Source: Spirochaetia bacterium
GTDB taxonomy: Bacteria > Spirochaetota > Leptospiria > Turneriellales > JAOUOS01
Assembly: GCA_029880285.1 (NCBI GenBank)
Contig: JAOUOS010000007.1
Coordinates: forward strand, 56,146 to 120,145
Reading direction: 5' to 3'
Length of the DNA stretch: 64,000 nt
This document shows positions 25,473-33,623 of the stretch, one piece after another; position 1 is the first letter of the stretch; every line of letters begins with the position of its first letter. Under the pieces are notes generated by a model that saw only the letters and a program-made list of their open reading frames with translations, was not told the origin of the DNA and ran no database searches. The position numbers and the translations under genes are program-made.

Positions 25473-26460
25473 AAACAAGAAAATATTAATAACGGGTTCA
25501 GACGGATTCATAGGCAGTCATTTAACAGAACTTTTGGTTAAAGAAGGCTTTAAAGTAAAGGCTTTTGTATACTATAATTCTTTTAACAGCTGGGGATGGC
25601 TTGATACCTTTTCAAAAGATATATTAAATGAAATTGAAGTTTTCACGGGAGATATCAGAGATCCAAACGGTGTTCGAACAGCCGTTCGTGACGTTGATTT
25701 AGTATTGCATCTAGCCGCGTTAATTGGCATTCCGTACAGCTATCATTCGCCTGATAATTACGTTGATGTTAATATTAAGGGAACATTAAATATTTTGCAG
25801 GCTTGCCGTGACTTTAATATTGAAAGACTTTTAGTGACATCCACTTCAGAAGTATATGGCACGGCAATAAAAGTTCCCATAGAAGAAACACACCCAAAGC
25901 AAGGCCAGTCGCCCTATTCAGCGACCAAGATAGGGGCAGATTTTATGACTGATTCTTTTTATAGAAGTTTTAATTTGCCCGTAACAATCGTAAGACCCTT
26001 TAACACATACGGGCCAAGGCAATCGGCCAGAGCGGTTATTCCAACAATAATCACGCAATTATTATCCGGCAAAAAAGAGATTAGGCTGGGCGCGCTGCAT
26101 CCTACAAGAGATCTTGTTTTTGTAAAAGATACAGCGAGAGGTTTTCTTGAGATACTAAAATCTGAAAAAACAATAGGTGAAGAAATAAATATTGCCACTG
26201 AAAATGAAATTTCTATAAAAGATTTAGCTGAAAAAATAATAAATTTTATCGGCAAAAAGGCTAAAATAATTTCAGACGATATTCGAATCAGACCCGAAAA
26301 AAGCGAGGTTGAACGATTATTGGGCAGCGTTGAAAAATTAAAAACATTAACAAATTGGCAGCCGAAAACAACTTTAGACGAGGGTTTAAAAATTACTATT
26401 GATTGGTTTCAAGATAAAAAAAACTTAAAACAGTATAAGGCTGATATTTATAATGTTTGA
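25462..26460 (+). CDS. legB: NAD-dependent 4,6-dehydratase, LegB-like
   Basis: This SDR sugar-nucleotide 4,6-dehydratase acts at the first step of legionaminic acid synthesis, on GDP- or UDP-GlcNAc. The NAD motif GSDGFIGSH lies near residue 11. The catalytic STSEVYG and Y-x3-K (YSATK) motifs are present, and RPFNTYGPRQSARAVIPTII matches LegB closely. The length is 332 residues. LegC, NeuD-like, LegI, LegG, PtmE/F/A and LegF genes downstream support the pathway. The nucleotide carrier is inferred to be GDP because PtmE, which makes GDP-glucosamine in Campylobacter, is present. Confidence 0.85.
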   Translation: MKFKNKKILITGSDGFIGSHLTELLVKEGFKVKAFVYYNSFNSWGWLDTFSKDILNEIEVFTGDIRDPNGVRTAVRDVDLVLHLAALIGIPYSYHSPDNYVDVNIKGTLNILQACRDFNIERLLVTSTSEVYGTAIKVPIEETHPKQGQSPYSATKIGADFMTDSFYRSFNLPVTIVRPFNTYGPRQSARAVIPTIITQLLSGKKEIRLGALHPTRDLVFVKDTARGFLEILKSEKTIGEEINIATENEISIKDLAEKIINFIGKKAKIISDDIRIRPEKSEVERLLGSVEKLKTLTNWQPKTTLDEGLKITIDWFQDKKNLKQYKADIYNV

Positions 26461-26632
26461 TAGATTAAACTGTTGCAATGTATATATTTTTGGATCAAGA
26501 GTAACCAATAAATTAGCCGATTCAAATATACCATATAAAGTCAATGTAATAGATTGGTCTTTTTTATCAGATGAGTTTAAGCAGGTATTAAGAAATCAAA
26601 AAAAAGAACCTATTGTATCTGTAAAATATTGA
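26453..26632 (+). pseudogene. Internally deleted MNT nucleotidyltransferase remnant
   Basis: A 59-codon frame starts with an ATG that overlaps the legB stop by 8 bases and ends 6 bases before legC. It reads NVYIFGSRVTNKL, then continues with ADSNIPYKVNVIDWSFLSDEF. The first part is the GSR motif of a minimal nucleotidyltransferase. The second part is the family's C-terminal YKVDxxDW strand. The catalytic D-x-D segment between them is missing in frame. The product cannot be an active enzyme, although translation by coupling to legB is possible. Confidence 0.72.
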
Positions 26633-26638
26633 AAAAAA

Positions 26639-27796
26639 ATGAGTAACGTTTTTAGCGAAATTATATCATTCATAAAAAATATCTACAAAGATAAAGATAT
26701 TATACCTTTACATGAACCTACTTTTAAAGGTAATGAAGAAAAATATGTTTTAGATACCATAAAATCAACATTTGTTTCTAGCGTAGGCGAATATGTAAAT
26801 CTATTGGAAAAAAAAATTAGTGCATTTACGGGAATGAAGGGCGCTGTGGCAACCGTTAACGGTACGCAGGCATTGTATCTCGCTTTAAAAATATCAGATG
26901 TACAGCCTAATGATGAAGTAATAACACAGCCGTTAACTTTTGTTGCGACGGCAAACGCCATATCATATACCGGCGCTTTTCCCATTTTTTTAGATGTTGA
27001 TAAAAATACATTGGGTTTATCAGCGACTGAACTATTAAATTTTATTGAGAATGATTGCGAAAAAACAGGCGGGGTTCTGCTAAATAAAAAAACAAAGAGA
27101 AAAATTAAAGCGGTTGTTCCCATGCATACATTTGGGCATCCCTGCGAAATAGAAAAAATTGCCGCTATATGTGAAAAGTATGATCTTAGCTTAATTGAAG
27201 ACGCGGCAGAAAGCTTGGGAAGTTATTATAATAGCAAACATACCGGCAGTTTTGGTAAAATTGGTATCCTTAGTTTTAACGGCAATAAAACTATTACAAC
27301 AGGCGGCGGTGGAATGCTGGTTACAAATGATCTTAATTTAGCCGCGAAAGCAAAACATCTTTCTACTACGGCCAAAGTCGCGCATCCTTATGAATTTATT
27401 CATGACGAAACAGGTTATAATTTTAGAATGCCCAATATAAACGCGGCTCTTGGTGTGGCTCAAATGGAATATATTGATGAAATCTTAGAAAATAAAAGAA
27501 AGATAGCCATGCAATATAAAGAATTTTTTAAAAATATAAAAGGCGTTCAATTTGTTGATGAGCCTGAAAACACTAAATCTAATTTTTGGTTAAATACAAT
27601 TCTTTTTAATGATCCCGATGATAAAATAAATTTTTTAAAAACTTGTATTGAAAATAAAATTATGGCGCGTTCTATTTGGCGCCCCATGCATTTATTAGAT
27701 ATGTATAAAGAAAATTATAAAAATAGTTTAATCAATACTGAATTTTTGTATAACAGTGGCGTAAATTTGCCTAGTACTCCGGTATTTACAAGCTAA
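26639..27796 (+). CDS. legC: LegC-family aminotransferase
   Basis: This PLP-dependent enzyme aminates C4 of the 4-keto-6-deoxy sugar from LegB. The start (FIKNIYKDKDIIPLHEPTFKGNEEKYV, landmarks IPLHEP and GNE) is typical of LegC. It is followed by TVNGTQALYLAL, VITQPLTFVATANAI, the EDAAESLGSYY motif and the PLP lysine in SFNGNKTITTGGGGM. The C-terminal half has YNFRMPNINAALG. The length is 385 residues. It is followed with no gap by the NeuD-like gene. Confidence 0.88.
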   Translation: MSNVFSEIISFIKNIYKDKDIIPLHEPTFKGNEEKYVLDTIKSTFVSSVGEYVNLLEKKISAFTGMKGAVATVNGTQALYLALKISDVQPNDEVITQPLTFVATANAISYTGAFPIFLDVDKNTLGLSATELLNFIENDCEKTGGVLLNKKTKRKIKAVVPMHTFGHPCEIEKIAAICEKYDLSLIEDAAESLGSYYNSKHTGSFGKIGILSFNGNKTITTGGGGMLVTNDLNLAAKAKHLSTTAKVAHPYEFIHDETGYNFRMPNINAALGVAQMEYIDEILENKRKIAMQYKEFFKNIKGVQFVDEPENTKSNFWLNTILFNDPDDKINFLKTCIENKIMARSIWRPMHLLDMYKENYKNSLINTEFLYNSGVNLPSTPVFTS

Positions 27797-28429
27797 ATGG
27801 AAAAAATATTTTTAATAGGCGGCGGCGGACATTGTAAATCTTGTATTGATGTAATTGAAAAAGAAAATAAGTATGAAATCGCGGGAATCTTTGATATTCA
27901 TATTAACAATAAAGAAAAGTTGTTTAATTATAATTATTTAGGAAGTGACGAAAAAATAAATGATTTTATGCATATCACAAATAAAGCTCATATTTCTATA
28001 GGGGCCATTAAAAATTGCGCCAATAGAGAAAAGATATATAATGAGTTAAAAATAAAAGGTATTGAGTTCCCTGTTATTATTTCTTCGTTGTCTTATATAT
28101 CAAAATACGCGATCATTGAAGAAGGCTCTATTATCATGCATAATGCATTAATAAACGCAAGCGCGAATATACAAAAAAATAGTATTATAAATTCAAACGC
28201 TCTTATAGAACATGATGTTACTATTGGCGAGCATAGCCATATTTCAACATCAGCGGTAATTAATGGCGGATGTGTTATCGGTAGTAAAGTTTTTATAGGC
28301 AGTAATTCTGTTATTAATAATCAAATTAAAATTGCGGATAATGTTATAGTAGGTTCAGGCTCTGTTGTTATATCAGATATAAACGACGCGGGAATATATG
28401 CAGGCATTCCGGCAAAGAAAATAAAATAA
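27797..28429 (+). CDS. NeuD/PglD-like sugar N-acetyltransferase (probable LegH role)
   Basis: The N-terminal ~80 residues form the small Rossmann-like substrate domain (FLIGGGGHCKSCIDVI). The rest is a left-handed beta helix of hexapeptide repeats (AIIEEGSIIMHNALI... VIVGSGSVVI) ending in AGIPAKKI. This family includes PglD, NeuD and LegH-type N-acetyltransferases. Between legC and legI it most likely acetylates the C4 amino group of the LegC product. An O-acetyltransferase role on the finished nonulosonate is the alternative. The start ATG follows the legC stop directly. Confidence 0.8.
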   Translation: MEKIFLIGGGGHCKSCIDVIEKENKYEIAGIFDIHINNKEKLFNYNYLGSDEKINDFMHITNKAHISIGAIKNCANREKIYNELKIKGIEFPVIISSLSYISKYAIIEEGSIIMHNALINASANIQKNSIINSNALIEHDVTIGEHSHISTSAVINGGCVIGSKVFIGSNSVINNQIKIADNVIVGSGSVVISDINDAGIYAGIPAKKIK

Positions 28430-28433
28430 TAAG

Positions 28434-29441
28434 ATGAGCGACAAAATTTTTATCATAGCAGAAGCGGGTGTAAATCATAACGGCGATATGTCTATCGCGA
28501 AAAAATTAATAGATGAAGCTGTTAAAGTCGGGGCCGATGCGGTTAAATTTCAGACATTTAAAGCCGACAATTTAGTATCTCAAACAGCTCAAAAAGCCCA
28601 ATACCAAAAAAATACAACCGACGCAAAAGAATCTCAGTATACAATGATTAAAAAACTAGAATTAAATGAAAAAGATCACAAAGAATTAATGACATACTGC
28701 GATAAAAAAAAGATACAATTTTTATCGACCCCCTTTGATCATGACAGCATTAATTTACTGAATAAAATGGGTTTAAAAACTTTTAAAATTCCTTCTGGAG
28801 AAATTACTAATTTACCCTATTTAAGAAAAATAGGCTCTTTAAAAAAGAATGTTATTTTATCAACCGGTATGGCAAATCTTGGCGAAATTGAAGGCGCTCT
28901 TGAAGTTTTAATAAAAGCAGGCACAAAAAAAGAAAACATAACTGTTCTTCACGCGACAACGGAATATCCCTGCCCTATTAGCGATGTAAATTTAAAAGCC
29001 ATGATTACTATAAAAAACGCTTTTGATATAAAAGTTGGTTATTCTGATCATACGCCGGGTATTGAAGTTCCCATAGCGGCCGCGGCACTAGGTGCCAGTA
29101 TTATAGAAAAACATTTTACACTGGATAAAAACATGAAAGGCCCGGATCATAAGGCTTCATTAGAACCTGAAGAATTAAAATCAATGGTTAACGCTATTCG
29201 TAACATTGAAAAAGCCTTAGGGCATGGCATTAAAAAAGCAAGTGACAGCGAGATAAAAAATATCAGTATCGCGAGAAAAAGCATAGTGGCCTCTAAAGAC
29301 ATTAAAAAGGGTGAACCTTTTACTAAATTAAATATTACGGCGAAGCGTCCCGGCAATGGAATTTCACCCATGAGATGGGATGAGGTTATTGGTAGAGAAG
29401 CGATAAATAATTATAAAAAAGATGAACAAATATTCAAATAA
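28434..29441 (+). CDS. legI: N,N'-diacetyllegionaminate synthase (LegI/NeuB family)
   Basis: LegI condenses the 2,4-diacetamido-trideoxymannose with phosphoenolpyruvate to make legionaminic acid. The TIM-barrel motifs are FIIAEAGVNHNGD, ADAVKFQTFKADNLVS, FLSTPFDHDSI, LSTGMANLGEIE, LHATTEYPCP and GYSDHTPG. The C-terminal antifreeze-like SAF domain (ARKSIVASKDIKKGEPF... GISPMRWDEVIG) is complete. The 335-residue length is usual. Distinguishing it from sialic acid synthase rests on the legB/legC neighbours. Confidence 0.9.
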   Translation: MSDKIFIIAEAGVNHNGDMSIAKKLIDEAVKVGADAVKFQTFKADNLVSQTAQKAQYQKNTTDAKESQYTMIKKLELNEKDHKELMTYCDKKKIQFLSTPFDHDSINLLNKMGLKTFKIPSGEITNLPYLRKIGSLKKNVILSTGMANLGEIEGALEVLIKAGTKKENITVLHATTEYPCPISDVNLKAMITIKNAFDIKVGYSDHTPGIEVPIAAAALGASIIEKHFTLDKNMKGPDHKASLEPEELKSMVNAIRNIEKALGHGIKKASDSEIKNISIARKSIVASKDIKKGEPFTKLNITAKRPGNGISPMRWDEVIGREAINNYKKDEQIFK

Positions 29442-29495
29442 TATTAAATTTTTGTGGGATGATATCGGTATAAATAATTGGCAAAAGAGGGGCAT

Positions 29496-30194
29496 ATGGA
29501 GTTAAAGATAAATGAATGGAATGAATCATATAAACAGAGAGATAATTATATATTTTATCCACATGAAGAAATAATAAGATTTATTTCAAAATATATCCGA
29601 AAAAGAATAGGTTTGAATGAATTTATTGATATTTGCGAAAATGCTAGCCAGGCAAAAATATTAGATTTTGGATGCGGCATAGGGCGGCATATCAAATTAT
29701 TAGATGAATTCCAATTGAATGGTTTTGGATTCGATATATCTGCAGAGGCCATTTGTACCGCAAAAAATAATTTCGATTTATTAGGCTTGACACATTTAAA
29801 AGAAAAAATTGTAGAAGCAAATATTATAGATTTACCTTATAAAAACGGAGAATTTTCTTTCATGCTGTCTCATGGTGTATTAGATAGCATGCCTTTTGTT
29901 GTAGCAAAAAAAGGCATGCATGAACTATATAGAATATTAAAAACTAATGGCTTTATATATTTTGATTTAATATCAAATAAATATCAAGAGGACAAAACAA
30001 GCGATTTTGAAGAAATTGTGAGAACTCAGCATGAGAAAGGTACAATACAATCGTTTTTTAATGATGAACGAATAAATTCTTTGCTTCAAAATAAATTTAA
30101 AATAATTGAATGCTATCAAATTGAAAAAGTTGACTTGATAAATGCTTCAGGCATAAATTCACGATATCATGTAATAGTTCAAAAGGTTGATTAA
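29496..30194 (+). CDS. Class I SAM-dependent methyltransferase
   Basis: The start is placed at 29496 because AGAGGGG stands 2-3 bases ahead of it; a TTG 18 bases upstream is the alternative. The SAM-binding motif I is ILDFGCGIGRHIKLL (about residues 50-64). Motif II is FGFDIS, and SFMLSHGVLDSMP follows as motif IV-like. The rest is a compact methyltransferase fold of about 232 residues. It opens a four-gene insertion (methyltransferase, ATP-grasp, HAD, then LegG and PIG-L) inside the legionaminate genes. It probably methylates the sugar or an N-acyl substituent. The exact substrate cannot be told. Confidence 0.75.
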   Translation: MELKINEWNESYKQRDNYIFYPHEEIIRFISKYIRKRIGLNEFIDICENASQAKILDFGCGIGRHIKLLDEFQLNGFGFDISAEAICTAKNNFDLLGLTHLKEKIVEANIIDLPYKNGEFSFMLSHGVLDSMPFVVAKKGMHELYRILKTNGFIYFDLISNKYQEDKTSDFEEIVRTQHEKGTIQSFFNDERINSLLQNKFKIIECYQIEKVDLINASGINSRYHVIVQKVD

Positions 30195-30232
30195 TAAGAA
30201 AAATATTTAATCTTTACTTGTTTTAACAAATT

Positions 30233-31126
30233 ATGAATATCTTAATAGAAGCTACCGGTAGTTTAACTTCTTATTACCTTATAAAATCTATAAAAGATGC
30301 CGGTTTTAGGGTCATCGGGTCAGATATTAATGATGATAATCATGCGAAATTTCTTTGTGACGATTTTATTATAATGCCAACAGCAAATGATAAATCATTA
30401 TGGGAAATTATCCCCAGTCTATTAAGAAAACATAATATTAATATGGTCCTTCCATCATTTGATGAAACATTACTAGATTGGTCAGCGAAAAAAGATATAA
30501 TGAAAGAAATGGGTATAAATGTCATTGTTTCGCCAATAGAAACTATTAAGATTTTCCAAGATAAATGGAGTGCATATAAATTTTTTACTGAAATACAAAT
30601 ACCAACCCCCAAAACAAGTTTAGATAATATATATTCACTTATTAAACCTCGGCAAGGCCGGGGAGGAAAAGGAATCTTTGAAAATGAAAAAGATAAAGTT
30701 ATCTCTATGGATGGGTTGATCTCACAAGAAAAAATAATAGGTGATGAATATACAGTAGATGTCCTTTTTTCAAGAAATCATCGCCCTATATATATAGTAC
30801 CTCGAAAAAGACTGGCTGTAATAGATGGGAAATCTACTAAAGGTATTGTAGTTAAGAATGGAAAAATAGATAATTTGATAAGACATGTTGCGGAAAAAGT
30901 AAAATTTATCGGGCCTATTAATTTTCAATTATTTGATACAGGTGAAAATTTAATTGTCATAGAAATAAATCCTAGAATAGCAGGTGGAATGGCCTTGGGT
31001 TTTGCCGCTACAGAAAATTGGATAACATTAATTGTTAAGAATATCGTAAATGGAGAAGAAATTAATCCTGTACCAATAAAATATGGATTACAAATGGTAA
31101 GATACTATAATGAATGTTTTTTTTAA
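30233..31126 (+). CDS. ATP-grasp ligase, carbamoyl-phosphate-synthase-like
   Basis: The N-terminal pre-ATP-grasp domain reads ILIEATGSLTSYYLIKSIKDAGFRVIGSD. The ATP-grasp fold follows, with IKPRQGRGGKGIF (glycine-rich loop), SQEKIIGDEYTVDVLFS and the metal-binding FQLFD/VIEINPRIAGGMALG. ATP-grasp enzymes of this type join a carboxylate to an amine through an acyl phosphate. Inside a legionaminate cluster, next to an N-deacetylase and a methyltransferase, it could add an amino acid or similar acid to an amino group of the sugar. The substrate is inference. Its stop overlaps the HAD gene by 17 bases. Confidence 0.75.
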   Translation: MNILIEATGSLTSYYLIKSIKDAGFRVIGSDINDDNHAKFLCDDFIIMPTANDKSLWEIIPSLLRKHNINMVLPSFDETLLDWSAKKDIMKEMGINVIVSPIETIKIFQDKWSAYKFFTEIQIPTPKTSLDNIYSLIKPRQGRGGKGIFENEKDKVISMDGLISQEKIIGDEYTVDVLFSRNHRPIYIVPRKRLAVIDGKSTKGIVVKNGKIDNLIRHVAEKVKFIGPINFQLFDTGENLIVIEINPRIAGGMALGFAATENWITLIVKNIVNGEEINPVPIKYGLQMVRYYNECFF

Positions 31127-31721
31127 GAATATCGACTGGCAAAATATTGAATATGTTGGTTTTGATATGGATGGCACTCTATATGATGAAATAGACTTTA
31201 TCTCACAAGTATATTCAAAAATCTGTTCTTTTCTTAATGAAGGTGCGTTTGATTTTATGCTAAATCGTTGGCTCGAGAAAGGTAGTTCTTATTCAAAAAT
31301 ATTTGAGGAAGCATATGCTAATTTTAATATAAATTTAAGTATATCTAAGAATGATTTTATAAAAGAAAGTCTAAATATATTTCGAAGTTTTGAGCCCACA
31401 TTAAAATTAACAACAAGAGTAGTGTATTTCCTGGAATTATATAAAAAAGAATATAAATTGTTTTTGGTGACAGATGGAAATCCAGATCTTCAACGAAGAA
31501 AATTTGAAACATTAGATTTATTTAGATATTTTGAAAATAAATATGTAGTTTTTACCGGTAAATATGGTATAGATTATGAGAAGCCTAGTACAAAAGCTAT
31601 TGATTTATTAAAAATAGAACCGGCTAGAACTGTTTTTTTTGGTGACAGAAAAAAAGATGAAATTTTTGCATTATCCTCAGGTATGCAATTTCAAAAAGTA
31701 TATAACATGATAGTTATTTAA
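31110..31721 (+). CDS. HAD-superfamily hydrolase
   Basis: HAD motif I is FDMDGTLYDE (about residues 18-27). Motif II is LFLVTDGNPDL, motif III lies in YEKPSTKAIDLL, and motif IV is VFFGDRKKDE. The protein is 203 residues with an alpha-helical cap, as in small-molecule phosphatases. It overlaps the ATP-grasp gene at its start and shares one base with the LegG gene at its end, so it is tightly co-translated. It may remove a phosphate from an intermediate, but no specific substrate is evident. Confidence 0.75.
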   Translation: MNVFFKNIDWQNIEYVGFDMDGTLYDEIDFISQVYSKICSFLNEGAFDFMLNRWLEKGSSYSKIFEEAYANFNINLSISKNDFIKESLNIFRSFEPTLKLTTRVVYFLELYKKEYKLFLVTDGNPDLQRRKFETLDLFRYFENKYVVFTGKYGIDYEKPSTKAIDLLKIEPARTVFFGDRKKDEIFALSSGMQFQKVYNMIVI

Positions 31722-32893
31722 TGATTAAGAAGAAAATATTAGCATTTACAGCAATAAGATCAGAATATGATTTGTTAAGTAGTTTATATAAGCTTCTAAA
31801 TGATTCTTCTGATATAGAGTTAAAACTAGTTGTTTCTGGTGCACACTTGTCAAAAAGTTATGGTTATTCGGTTGAAGATATTTTATCAGATGGATTTAGC
31901 ATATTACTCAAAATCGAAACTTTACTAGACTCTGACTCAAAAATGGCTAGATTAAAATCAGGCTCAATATTATTGTTGAATAGCATTGATGTTATTGCAA
32001 ATTATAATCCAGATATTATAATGTATGCTGGCGATAGAGAAGAAACCTTAATTGGAGCAATGATTGGCGGATATTTGGAGATCCCGACAATTCATTTTTT
32101 TGGCGGTGATCATGTCAAAGATTCTCATATTGATAATCCTGTTCGGCATGCAACATCAAAGTTATCGACTATTCATATGGTTTCCAATGAAGACCATCGC
32201 CTAAGATTAATAAAAATGGGCGAAAAAAAAGAAAGAATATTTAATATTGGAAGCATTGCTTTAGATAAATTTCAAAATTTCCATTCTATTTCAATGAATG
32301 AAATAAAAGAATATTTTCAAATAAAACATAATTTTAATAAATTTGCAATTCTTATCTTTCATCCCATTCCAATGGAAAGAAATTTATGCCAAGAAATATT
32401 TGAAAATATATTATTATCATTAAAAATGAAAAAGATAAATGCTTTTGTGAGTTATCCAAATATTGACCCTGGGAATAGGCAAATTATATCAGTCATAGAA
32501 AAATATAAGGATGATCATAATTTTATTTTTTATAAAAATTTACCTAGAGATGTATTTATTTCTATTTATAAGAATTCCCAATTTATAATTGGTAATTCTT
32601 CCTCAGGCATATTAGAATCAGCTTCAATTCCGATTCCAGCAATAAATGTTGGATATAGACAAACAGGTAGAAAGGCCAATAAAAATGTTTTGTTTTCAGG
32701 CATAACTAAACAAGAAATATCTAATGCAATAGAAAAGGCATTTTCTAAGGAATTCAAAAAGATATTGAGATTTACAAAAAATATATATGGCGATGGCAAA
32801 TCATCTTTAAGAGCTTTCACGATAATAAAAAAGAATGATTTTAGAAATTTATTGTATAAAGATGAAGATATTTTAGAGATTATTCATGAATAA
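31721..32893 (+). CDS. legG: UDP-sugar-hydrolysing 2-epimerase (LegG/NeuC family)
   Basis: LegG removes the nucleotide and inverts C2 of 2,4-diacetamido-2,4,6-trideoxyglucose to give the mannose form used by LegI. The fold is that of UDP-GlcNAc 2-epimerase (GT-B). Landmarks are AFTAIRSEYDLL, LVVSGAHLSKSYG, MYAGDREETLIGAM, HFFGGDHVKDSHIDNPVRHATSKL, IGSIALDKF and the C-terminal GNSSSGILESASIPIPAINVGYRQTGR. The length is 390 residues. The gene follows the HAD gene with a 1-base overlap. Confidence 0.85.
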   Translation: MIKKKILAFTAIRSEYDLLSSLYKLLNDSSDIELKLVVSGAHLSKSYGYSVEDILSDGFSILLKIETLLDSDSKMARLKSGSILLLNSIDVIANYNPDIIMYAGDREETLIGAMIGGYLEIPTIHFFGGDHVKDSHIDNPVRHATSKLSTIHMVSNEDHRLRLIKMGEKKERIFNIGSIALDKFQNFHSISMNEIKEYFQIKHNFNKFAILIFHPIPMERNLCQEIFENILLSLKMKKINAFVSYPNIDPGNRQIISVIEKYKDDHNFIFYKNLPRDVFISIYKNSQFIIGNSSSGILESASIPIPAINVGYRQTGRKANKNVLFSGITKQEISNAIEKAFSKEFKKILRFTKNIYGDGKSSLRAFTIIKKNDFRNLLYKDEDILEIIHE

Positions 32894-33554
32894 AATATTA
32901 GTTATAGCTGTGCATCCAGATGATGAAACTCTCGGTGCAGGGGGAACCTTGTTAAAACATAAAGCGCAAGGTGATAGTATACATTGGGTAATTGCCACAG
33001 ATATTAAAATATCTGATGGTTTTAGTATCGAAGAAGTAGATAAACGGGAAAAAGAAATAGGCAATGTTAAGGACCTTTATCAGTTTGATACATGTCATCG
33101 TCTAGGCTTATCAACAATAAAAACAGATGAATATTCAAGTAATCATATTATTGCCATGATTTCTAGAGTTATTTTAGCACTAAAGCCCAATATTATATTT
33201 TTACCTTTTAAATCCGATGCACATAGTGATCATAGAATTATTTTTAACGCGGCATATAGCTGTACAAAGTCATTTAGATATCCTTTTATTAAAAAAATAT
33301 ATATGATGGAAACGCTAAGCGAAACGGAATTTGCGCCAAGTACGAAAGAAGATAGTTTTGTGCCAAATGTATTTGTAAATATTTCAGAGTTTCTTGAAAA
33401 AAAAATAGAAATAATGAAAGTATATAAAACAGAATTAGGGGTTCACCCGTTCCCTCGAAGCGAAAAAAACATAAAAGCTTTAGCAATTTATAGAGGGGCA
33501 ACTTGCGGCTGTGAATATGCAGAAAGCTTTATGCTATTAAAAGAAATAATATAG
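32886..33554 (+). CDS. PIG-L family N-deacetylase
   Basis: The metal-binding motif HPDDETLGAGGTL is at residues ~10-22, and the second motif LPFKSDAHSDHRIIFNAAYS is near 105. The C terminus carries the family's Y-x-T-E-L-x-H-P element (YKTELGVHPFPRS). PIG-L/LmbE enzymes remove N-acetyl groups from GlcNAc-type sugars with a zinc ion. Placed after LegG, it may deacetylate one amino group of the legionaminate precursor so that another acyl group can be attached. It overlaps legG by 8 bases. Confidence 0.82.
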   Translation: MNKILVIAVHPDDETLGAGGTLLKHKAQGDSIHWVIATDIKISDGFSIEEVDKREKEIGNVKDLYQFDTCHRLGLSTIKTDEYSSNHIIAMISRVILALKPNIIFLPFKSDAHSDHRIIFNAAYSCTKSFRYPFIKKIYMMETLSETEFAPSTKEDSFVPNVFVNISEFLEKKIEIMKVYKTELGVHPFPRSEKNIKALAIYRGATCGCEYAESFMLLKEII

Positions 33555-33564
33555 GTAATTGAAT

Positions 33565-33608
33565 AAATATATGTTACTTATATCAATGAAATAAAGTAAC
33601 TTATATTT
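33565..33608 (+). other. Long A/T-rich hairpin between the PIG-L and PtmE-like genes
   Basis: A 15-base arm (33565-33579, ending GTTACTT) faces its complement (33594-33608, starting AAGTAAC) with a single T-T mismatch and a 14-base loop. No clear U-tract follows. It may be an RNA processing or attenuation site at the boundary between the tailoring cassette and the ptmE group. Confidence 0.45.
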
Positions 33609-33623
33609 CTAAATTAATAAAAA

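Noticed and set aside
29425..29507. Short frame (MNKYSNNIKFLWDDIGINNW) between legI and the methyltransferase.
   Set aside because: It overlaps the end of legI and the methyltransferase start, and has no family resemblance I can name.
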